This document shows, piece by piece, positions 35,554 to 42,743 of a stretch of DNA of 42,743 nucleotides; positions within the stretch are counted from its first letter, which is position 1; each line of letters starts with the position of its first letter. The stretch covers positions 1-42,743 of the forward strand of contig VBBT01000106.1 of NCBI GenBank assembly GCA_005881695.1, read 5' to 3'. The translations under genes and the position numbers were made by a program. Source of the DNA: Candidatus Bathyarchaeota archaeon. GTDB taxonomy: Archaea > Thermoproteota > Bathyarchaeia > 40CM-2-53-6. Below the pieces are notes generated by a model. It saw only the letters and a program-made list of their open reading frames with translations, did not search any database and was not told the origin of the DNA.

Positions 35554-37101
35554 ATGACGATGAAGGAACTATCGAAGGAGCTGGGCGACCTCCGGGAACG
35601 GTCGGAGGAAGGTGGCGGCAAGGACAAGATCGAAGATCAGCATTCTAAGGGAAAGATGACCGCCAGGGAGAGAATTGTCGCACTTGTAGACCCTGGCAGT
35701 TTTGTGGAAATGGATAGGTTCGTGGTCCATCAGACCGCTGACTTCGGCATGGCTGAGAAAAAGATTCTCGGCGACGGGGTTGTAACGGGTTATGGGAAGA
35801 TTGACGGAAGGACGGTGTATTTGTTCTCTCACGACTTCACCGTCTTCGGAGGCTCTCTGGGAGAAATGTTCGCCGGGAAGGTGACGAAAATAATGGATCT
35901 CGCCCTCAAGACTGGGGTCCCGGTTATCGGGATTAACGATTCAGGCGGGGCCAGAATCCAAGAAGGAGTCGTCAGTCTAGGTGGTTATGCTGAGATATTC
36001 TTCCGAAACGTCCTGGCTTCGGGAGTGATCCCGCAGATATCCGCTGTTATGGGCCCGTGCGCGGGAGGCGCGGTGTATTCCCCTGGCATGACGGATTTCA
36101 CAATAATGGTCGACAAGACGAGCTACATGTTCATAACGGGACCAGACGTCATCAAGGCCGTTCTCAATCAGGACGTTGATTTCGAAGAGCTTGGAGGCGC
36201 AAGACTTCACAACACAAAGAGCGGAGTCGCGCACTTTCTCGCCCAAAACGAGCAGGAAGGATTACAGCAAATTCGGAAACTCTTGAGCTTCATCCCATCG
36301 AACAACACCGAAGACCCGCCTAGAGCCAAGCCCAAACCTCCCGTCGGGGACAAGAGTGAGCTAAACAGTGTCCTGCCTGACAACCCGGACAAGGCGTACG
36401 ATATCCAGGATGTCATAACCCGGATCGTCGATGGAAGCGAACTGTTCGAGATACAACCTCTCTGGGCTCAGAATATCGTCATCGGACTCGCCAGACTCAA
36501 CGGATACTCGATTGGGATCGTTGCAAACCAGCCCAAAGTTAACGCTGGAACCCTTGACATCGATTCCTCCGTCAAGGCTGCACGCTTCGTCAGATTCTGC
36601 GATGCGTTCAACATCCCGATCCTGACCCTGGTGGATGTTCCCGGGTTCTTGCCGGGAATAGATCAGGAACACAACGGGATAATTCGGCATGGGTCAAAAC
36701 TCCTCTATGCCTACTGCGAAGCCTCTGTTCCCAAACTTACTGTAATCGTAAGAAAGGCGTATGGAGGCGCCTACGACGTGCTTGGAAGCAAGCACGTCAG
36801 GGCCGACGTGAACCTTGCCTGGCCATCGGCCGAAATAGCAGTAATGGGTCCCGATGCAGCGATCAACATAATCTTCCGCAACGAAATCGCCAAAGCGAAA
36901 GACACCGTGGCAGAGAAAAGGAAACTTGTAAAGGAATATCGCGAAAAATTCAGCAACCCGTACATCGCTGCGGGAAGAGGATATGTTGACGATGTTATCG
37001 AGCCCTCAGAAACAAGGGAGGTATTGATCAGATATCTCGAATCTGTGAAGACGAAAAGGGAGGCACGCCCTCCCCGGAAACACGGCAACATTCCACTCTA
37101 G
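35554..37101 (+). CDS. Acyl-CoA (acetyl/propionyl-CoA) carboxylase carboxyltransferase subunit
   Basis: [79 protein letters not shown]. Confidence 0.95.
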   Translation: MTMKELSKELGDLRERSEEGGGKDKIEDQHSKGKMTARERIVALVDPGSFVEMDRFVVHQTADFGMAEKKILGDGVVTGYGKIDGRTVYLFSHDFTVFGGSLGEMFAGKVTKIMDLALKTGVPVIGINDSGGARIQEGVVSLGGYAEIFFRNVLASGVIPQISAVMGPCAGGAVYSPGMTDFTIMVDKTSYMFITGPDVIKAVLNQDVDFEELGGARLHNTKSGVAHFLAQNEQEGLQQIRKLLSFIPSNNTEDPPRAKPKPPVGDKSELNSVLPDNPDKAYDIQDVITRIVDGSELFEIQPLWAQNIVIGLARLNGYSIGIVANQPKVNAGTLDIDSSVKAARFVRFCDAFNIPILTLVDVPGFLPGIDQEHNGIIRHGSKLLYAYCEASVPKLTVIVRKAYGGAYDVLGSKHVRADVNLAWPSAEIAVMGPDAAINIIFRNEIAKAKDTVAEKRKLVKEYREKFSNPYIAAGRGYVDDVIEPSETREVLIRYLESVKTKREARPPRKHGNIPL

Positions 37102-37116
37102 ACCGGACCACTACCG

Positions 37117-38631
37117 ATGTTCAGAAAGATCCTCATCGCGAACCGTGGAGAAATCGCCGTCAGAATCATACGAACATGCAGGAAACTCGGAATCAAGACC
37201 GTTGCAGTTTACTCAGAGCCTGATCTGGAATCCCAGCACGTCGTCTATGCTGACGAAGCCTACAACATCGGACCTGGACAGCCTTCTGAAAGCTATCTGA
37301 ACATTCCAAAGATAGTCAAGGTTGCGAAGGCCTCCAAAGCAGAGGCAGTGCACCCTGGGTATGGGTTCCTAGCGGAAAATCCCCAGTTTGCCCGAGAGTG
37401 TGAAGAAACAAAACTCGTTTTCATCGGCCCAAGAAGCAAGATTCTGGCTTCGGCCGCAAACAAGTTCGGATCAAGAGAAACGGCAGCTCGAGCCGGCGTC
37501 CCCACGATTCCCGGTTCGAAACGGCAACTAGAGACCGCGGATGAAGCTGAAAATGAAGCCCTTCGCGTGGGCTTCCCCGTATTGATCAAAGCCTCCTTTG
37601 GAGGAGGCGGAAGAGGCATGCGCGTTGTGAAGACCGCGAGTGAATTGCGAAGGTCCTTCGACCTCGCTGCTTCCGAGGCGAAAGGAGCCTTCGGCCGCTC
37701 AGAACTCTACTTGGAAAAACACCTCAACAATCCTCGACACATCGAGGTCCAAATAATAGCTGGACAAAGAGGACAAGTTGTCCATCTGGGTGAGAGAGAA
37801 TGCTCACTTCAGAGGCGACACCAGAAAATCCTCGAAGAAACACCCGCACCGCGACTCGATCCCACATCAAGGAAAAAACTGATCTCGCTTGCCTTGAAAA
37901 TCGCCAAAGCGACAAGATACGAAAATGCGGGAACGGTAGAGTTCGTACAATCAGCAGGCGGCGTATTCTACTACCTCGAGACAAACAAACGGATCCAAGT
38001 AGAGCATCTCATTACGGAAATGGTCACGGGGGTGGATATTGTCGAGCAGCAGATTCGAATCGCTGACGGAGAGGGTCTTGGGTTTTCTCAGGAAGAGACT
38101 GAGTTCAACGGGGCTGCGATGAACTGCAGGATTAACGCTGAGGATCCATCGAAGGGCTTTGCTCCCTCGCCCGGCCGCGTCGAGGAATTTGTCCCACCGG
38201 GAGGCCCAGGTATCAGAGTTGACACCGCCATGATCGACGGTGCTGTCATTCCAGAATACTATGATTCACTCATTGCGAAGATTGCGTCACAGGGCCGAAC
38301 TAGGGAGGAAGCGATTCAAAGACTCAAAGGCGCTTTGAGCGAGACCATCATTATCGGGGTTGAGACCACGATTCCTCTACACCAGACCATACTTAAAGAC
38401 AAGGGCTTTGTCCGCGGTGACTGCCATACTCAGCTCCTCGACAACAAGATCTCCACCTGGAACTTCAAGCCGCAACTGTCAAAGGAGGAGGTCGCGATGC
38501 TGCATTTGACAGCAAACTATCCCTTCTCGGGGACGAGCAAATCGCAACTAGAGAGCGGTCAGACAAGATGGCGAAACGCTCTCCAGACGGAACCATCACC
38601 GAGGCAACCCTTGTTTGTCGAAGGACTCTAA
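37117..38631 (+). CDS. Biotin carboxylase subunit of acyl-CoA carboxylase
   Basis: MFRKILIANRGEIAVRIIRTCRKLGI, VHPGYGFLAEN, KASFGGGGRGMRVV, ECSLQRRHQKILEETPAP, RIQVEHLITEMVTGVD. Confidence 0.95.
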   Translation: MFRKILIANRGEIAVRIIRTCRKLGIKTVAVYSEPDLESQHVVYADEAYNIGPGQPSESYLNIPKIVKVAKASKAEAVHPGYGFLAENPQFARECEETKLVFIGPRSKILASAANKFGSRETAARAGVPTIPGSKRQLETADEAENEALRVGFPVLIKASFGGGGRGMRVVKTASELRRSFDLAASEAKGAFGRSELYLEKHLNNPRHIEVQIIAGQRGQVVHLGERECSLQRRHQKILEETPAPRLDPTSRKKLISLALKIAKATRYENAGTVEFVQSAGGVFYYLETNKRIQVEHLITEMVTGVDIVEQQIRIADGEGLGFSQEETEFNGAAMNCRINAEDPSKGFAPSPGRVEEFVPPGGPGIRVDTAMIDGAVIPEYYDSLIAKIASQGRTREEAIQRLKGALSETIIIGVETTIPLHQTILKDKGFVRGDCHTQLLDNKISTWNFKPQLSKEEVAMLHLTANYPFSGTSKSQLESGQTRWRNALQTEPSPRQPLFVEGL

Positions 38632-39148
38632 ACAGATTCGCCGCCTCACTGTCAACGGAAGAACTTGGGCCATTACCGAGCTCGAGAAGCAGGGTCTAAC
38701 TCAAAAGATCATGATCAACGATGAAGAGTTGAGTGTTCGCATCCTCCGAGAGCCGACAGTTGACCAACCAGATCTGGTTGCGAATATCAATGGTAAGGTT
38801 CTCATCGCGAGAAGAGAGGAAGACCGCGATGGAAGCGACTATCTCATTCGACTAAATGGAAGACTACTGAAGGTGAGTTTAGAGGAGAGAGAGCAATCAC
38901 TCCAAAATGCTGGAATCCCTGAGACTGTTCTCGGGCCTGTTGTGATAACTGCACCCATGAGCGGGAGAATCGTGTCCTTGAAAGCGTCTCCTAACACATC
39001 GGTAACCAAGGGCCAACCGCTAGCTGTTCTTGAGGCGATGAAAATGGAAAACGAGATTGCCGCACCAAAGACTGGGATTGTGAACGAGGTCTACGTTCAA
39101 TCCGGCGCCTTAGTGAAGGCGGGAGACAAGATATGCCTCCTACAGTAA
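38615..39148 (+). CDS. Biotin carboxyl carrier protein subunit
   Basis: C-terminal biotinyl domain GQPLAVLEAMKMENEIAAPKTGIVNEVYVQSGALVKAGDKI. Confidence 0.94.
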   Translation: MSKDSKQIRRLTVNGRTWAITELEKQGLTQKIMINDEELSVRILREPTVDQPDLVANINGKVLIARREEDRDGSDYLIRLNGRLLKVSLEEREQSLQNAGIPETVLGPVVITAPMSGRIVSLKASPNTSVTKGQPLAVLEAMKMENEIAAPKTGIVNEVYVQSGALVKAGDKICLLQ

Positions 39149-39183
39149 CCTAGAGTCAAGAGACTGAGCATCGACCCTGGAAA

Positions 39184-39975
39184 ATGCATTTCAGCCAGCC
39201 AGAAACCACTTCTTCCGGATATCCTGTCATGGACCGCTGGAAGTATTACGATATCATCCATCAGCGCCACTCCGTAATGAATCCTGTAAACGAGACTAAG
39301 CTTGAGCGCTTGTATGATCTGCTGGAACTGAAGCCGAATGCCAGGGCCATAGACATCGGATGTGGGAAGGGAGAGATGCTAATGAGGCTAGCCGAGAAGT
39401 ACGACATCAAAGGCCTAGGAATCGACAAGTCTCCATATTGCATACTGGAAGCCCAGAAACTGAAACGTCAACGCATTCCGCAGGCGAACCTGAAGTTCCT
39501 AGAAATGGACGGGGCCCAGTACAAGCCTGAAACTGGAGAATACTCAGACCTAACCATGTGCATAGGCGCCACATGGATCTATGGTGGCTACAAGAATACC
39601 GTCAGCGCGCTATGCGGAATGACGAGGGCACCCGGATTCGTGATGGTCGGCGAACCACTCTGGCGCACAAATCCTCCCAAAGAATACCTTCAGTCTGAGG
39701 GGCTCTCGGCTGACTCTTTCGACACCCATCAAGGAAACGTTAGAACGGGAGAGTCGGAAGGACTGAGGCCTGTCTTCACACTTGTCGGCAGCAAAGAGGA
39801 TTGGGACAGATCAGAAGGACTTCATTGGACCAGTGCCACCGAATATGCCTTTGCTCATCCCGAGGATACCGACCTCGAAGAACTACTGGCGCGTGATTCG
39901 AAGGAGAGAGAGTCTTATCTAAGATGGGGAAGGGACACCCTAGGCTGGGCAATCTACCTCTTTCGAAAGATGTGA
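39184..39975 (+). CDS. Class I SAM-dependent methyltransferase
   Basis: ARAIDIGCGKGEMLMRLAEKYDIKGLGIDKS (motif I). Confidence 0.87.
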   Translation: MHFSQPETTSSGYPVMDRWKYYDIIHQRHSVMNPVNETKLERLYDLLELKPNARAIDIGCGKGEMLMRLAEKYDIKGLGIDKSPYCILEAQKLKRQRIPQANLKFLEMDGAQYKPETGEYSDLTMCIGATWIYGGYKNTVSALCGMTRAPGFVMVGEPLWRTNPPKEYLQSEGLSADSFDTHQGNVRTGESEGLRPVFTLVGSKEDWDRSEGLHWTSATEYAFAHPEDTDLEELLARDSKERESYLRWGRDTLGWAIYLFRKM

Positions 39976-40113
39976 TAGAGAGTGGAAGAGAGACATGGAA
40001 CCAAGGAAGCAATAACTGATTGGGAATATCTCGTTTCAGATCATCTCGCAATCGCGTTCGTTAACGTTGGACCGTTTCAACTTTAGAATGGTGAATCCTG
40101 GCGCGGGCTCATC

Positions 40114-42123
40114 TTATTTTGCCCGCAGTTGTGGAAGCAACTGCGTGTAAAAGTCGAGGGATTCGGGGTTTGCGAGAGCATCCCGATTGGTTACGGGTCT
40201 GTTGTTTACAATGTTCGCGACCGCAACCTCAACTTTCTTCATGTTGAGAGTGTATGGAATATCAGGCACTTCCAGGATCAGAGCTGGAACGTGCTTAGGC
40301 GAAGCCTCAGCCCGAATCACTTTCCTGATTTTCTCTTTCAGTTCCTCCGTAAGCTTGTGGTTCGGGGACAGTTTGACGAAGAGGATGATTCTCTGATCTC
40401 CCGCCCAGTTCTGTCCTACCGCGAGACTGTCGGCGACCTCAGGCAGTTTCTCAACCACATTGTAGATTTCCGACGTGCCGACACGGACCCCAGAGGCCTT
40501 TATCGCCGCGTCCGAACGTCCATAGAACGTGTAGCCACCAGTATCGCCGTGGACCAACACATAGTCACCATGCCTCCAAACGTTCTTCCCTTTGGTGCGG
40601 TAGTATTCGAAGTAGGCCTCACGGTACCTCTCATTATTGGGGTCATCCCAGAAGTATAACGGCATAGATGGAGTTGGAGCCTCGCAGACAAGCTCGCCCA
40701 TCCTGTCAACAACTGGCTGCCCGTTCTCATCGTATACGTTGATCTTCATCCCGAGCCCCGGTGCTTGCAGCTCGCCTCCAAAGACGGGGAGAATCGGTAC
40801 TCCACCTGCGAAGCAACCGTTGATGTCTGTGCCTCCGCTGATCGAGTTGAGATGCAGGTCCGGTTTGACCTCCTTGTAGACCCACTCAAATGCTTCCACG
40901 GAGAGAGGCGATCCGGTTTGGGAAATCTCTCTGAGCGATGATAGATCGTAATCTTTGCTCGGTTTGGCACCTATTCCTCTCAGATGGTTGATGTAGCTAG
41001 CACTGCATCCCAGGATTGTGATCTTTTCTTCTTGAACCAGCCTCCACATTGTGCTCCAGTCAGGATGGAGAGGATTTCCATCGTACAAAATGAGGGTCGC
41101 GCCTGCTGCTAAGCAGCTCATCAGCCAGTTCCACATCATCCAACTCGGCGAAGTAATGTACGTGATCCGATCCGTGTTCTTCAAGTCAGCATGAAGCTGC
41201 GTCTCCTTCAACTGGTTTACCAAAACTCCCGCTGCTCCTTGAACTATACATTTCGGCTTCCCAGTTGTCCCTGATGTGAACATGACGAGAACCGGATGGT
41301 CCGAGGGCAATTGCTCAAACCGAATCTCGCCTGACTTATTCGCTGATCCGAATTCGTCGAATCTAACGGTGTTGACAAGTTGGCCCATGCTGGATTCAGC
41401 GTCCAGGCAGGGGATCGTCACTATCTTCTCGAGCGAAGGGATTCCATCTGCAACAATTTTGACGTTGGACGAAATGTCGAATTTCTTTCCCTTGTAGACG
41501 TAACCGTCAACAGCGAACAATACTTTCGGTTTGATCTGACCAAGCCTATCCAGGACGGCGCCTGAGCCGAGCTCCGCCCCGCAACACGCCCAGACCGCTC
41601 CGACGCTGGTGGCAGCCAACATTGCGATCGCTGCTTCCTCTATGTTCGGCATGTAACCTCCGACTCGGTCACCAGCTCGTACTCCTGTCTCACGTAGACC
41701 GTTCGCAACAAGCCCGACTTTTCTGTAGAGGTCGGAGTAGCTCAGGCTCGAACGCTCTCGTCCCTCGGACCGTGAGACGAGGGCGATCCGTTCATCTCTG
41801 AATCTCAGAAGGTTCTCGGCGAAATTTAGTCTGGCCCCGGAAAACCATTTGGCCTCAGGAAACCTGCCGAGATCATCGACGACTGTCTCAAACTTTTTCG
41901 AGGATATGATTCCTGCATAGTCCCACATGGCGGACCAAAACTCGGTAGGTTTCTCAACGGACCATCGGTAAAGCTCAGAGTAAGATCCGAGACTCAGATC
42001 ATGCTTCTTATTGACAAATGTTAGGAATCGAGTGAGATTGGCCTTTTTTACTCGCTCATCGGAAGGAGTCCAGAGAGGCTTTCTCCCGGGACCCGTTCCA
42101 ACCAAGTAGGCCAACCGCTCCAA
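40114..42123 (-). CDS. Acetoacetyl-CoA synthetase / acyl-CoA synthetase
   Basis: VLVMFTSGTTGKPKCIVQGAAG (P-loop), YGRSDAAIKASGVRVGTSEIY, acetoacetyl-CoA synthetase-type N-terminus LYRWSVEKPTEFWSAMWDYAGI. Confidence 0.9.
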   Translation of the reverse strand: MERLAYLVGTGPGRKPLWTPSDERVKKANLTRFLTFVNKKHDLSLGSYSELYRWSVEKPTEFWSAMWDYAGIISSKKFETVVDDLGRFPEAKWFSGARLNFAENLLRFRDERIALVSRSEGRERSSLSYSDLYRKVGLVANGLRETGVRAGDRVGGYMPNIEEAAIAMLAATSVGAVWACCGAELGSGAVLDRLGQIKPKVLFAVDGYVYKGKKFDISSNVKIVADGIPSLEKIVTIPCLDAESSMGQLVNTVRFDEFGSANKSGEIRFEQLPSDHPVLVMFTSGTTGKPKCIVQGAAGVLVNQLKETQLHADLKNTDRITYITSPSWMMWNWLMSCLAAGATLILYDGNPLHPDWSTMWRLVQEEKITILGCSASYINHLRGIGAKPSKDYDLSSLREISQTGSPLSVEAFEWVYKEVKPDLHLNSISGGTDINGCFAGGVPILPVFGGELQAPGLGMKINVYDENGQPVVDRMGELVCEAPTPSMPLYFWDDPNNERYREAYFEYYRTKGKNVWRHGDYVLVHGDTGGYTFYGRSDAAIKASGVRVGTSEIYNVVEKLPEVADSLAVGQNWAGDQRIILFVKLSPNHKLTEELKEKIRKVIRAEASPKHVPALILEVPDIPYTLNMKKVEVAVANIVNNRPVTNRDALANPESLDFYTQLLPQLRAK

Positions 42124-42214
42124 AAATCCCTTGATAACTTGTCCGGACTTGCTTTGAAGGATTTCGACCTGGATAATTTATAGCCTTTCGATCAGACTTG
42201 AGACCCGGGTCCAG

Positions 42215-42743
42215 TTGACCGTCCTCGATGTAAGACTGCTTACGGATGGTTATTTCACGCTTGACAAGAGCTTTCTCGTATTTGGCAAATATCAGGGAAC
42301 CAAGTACAAAGCAGCACTCAAACCTCTACTGATACGAACAGACAAGGAGAATATTCTGGTAGACACCGGAATCGGAACACTGCCACCGAAATACGAGAAA
42401 TTCCACGAGGTCATCAGGACCAAGGAAGAGCAGCTACGGCTATCGTTAAAGAGAGCTGGACTGGAACCCAGCGACATTACTTTAGTGGTAAATACTCATC
42501 TGCATTTTGACCACTGTGGAAACAATCTTCTCTTTCCCAACGCAAAGTTCCTAGAACAGATAGACGAGGTCCGGTACGCGTACTTTCCAGACCGATTCAT
42601 GCGGGTCAGCTACCTGCGTGAATTCTTCGATACCGAAGGAGAAATCGTGCCGCTACGGGGACGTTACACGATTGAGGACGGAGTGGAGATCGTGCCAACA
42701 CCAGGCCACACTATCGGACACCAGTCCGTCGTCGTGAAGTGGA
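42215..42743 (+). CDS. MBL-fold metallo-hydrolase (C-terminus truncated by window edge)
   Basis: Manual translation from TTG at 42215: LTVLDVRLLTDGYFTLDKSFLVFG...ILVDTGIG...VVNTHLHFDHCGNN...TPGHTIGHQSVVV (HxHxDH). Confidence 0.88.
   Translation, partial: MTVLDVRLLTDGYFTLDKSFLVFGKYQGTKYKAALKPLLIRTDKENILVDTGIGTLPPKYEKFHEVIRTKEEQLRLSLKRAGLEPSDITLVVNTHLHFDHCGNNLLFPNAKFLEQIDEVRYAYFPDRFMRVSYLREFFDTEGEIVPLRGRYTIEDGVEIVPTPGHTIGHQSVVVKW

Noticed and set aside
1-42743. CRISPR array search by eye
   Set aside because: No regularly spaced identical 24-37 nt repeats seen; the only periodic signal is the short TTTCA array, which is too short and imperfect.

Overview
Archaeal chromosomal segment, gene-dense on both strands. 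Archaeal-type markers are Topo VI A and B, RIO1 kinase, a Pno1/Dim2-like KH protein, S26e, archaeal-type ProRS and ThrRS, pantoate kinase with phosphopantothenate synthetase, and EndoQ. A TACK-type archaeon is likely, but I cannot place it more precisely from sequence reading alone. Main blocks: (i) phosphosugar mutase (cut by the left edge) and sugar-phosphate nucleotidyltransferase; (ii) a compact archaeal CoA-precursor operon (pantoate kinase, PPS, panB, panE); (iii) a nucleotide-sugar/glycan island (5.7-12.7 kb) holding a Gfo/Idh oxidoreductase, a degenerate UDP-sugar dehydrogenase paralogue, a decayed DUF354 copy, an epimerase, an intact DUF354 gene and a canonical UDP-sugar dehydrogenase; (iv) Trm112-like protein, nucleotidyltransferase-like protein, metallophosphoesterase, a two-gene unknown membrane module and an APC permease; (v) an informational cluster RIO1-KH-TopoVIB-TopoVIA; (vi) an EndoQ homologue interrupted by a 364-aa LAGLIDADG intein next to the conserved SDP motif; (vii) a solitary TnpB element; (viii) ProRS, PfkB kinase, S26e, CDP-alcohol phosphatidyltransferase, ThrRS; (ix) small unknown genes, including a Walker-less KaiC/DUF835-like protein behind an unusual intergenic region with a phased TTTCA repeat; (x) BirA, acyl-CoA carboxylase (three subunits), methyltransferase, acetoacetyl-CoA synthetase and an MBL-fold hydrolase (cut by the right edge). 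I saw no CRISPR array, rRNA or convincing tRNA. The most interesting items are the EndoQ intein, the degenerate dehydrogenase/DUF354 island, the solitary TnpB with candidate ends, and the repeat/leader region at 32.8-33.2 kb. Family names come from motif recognition, not database searches.
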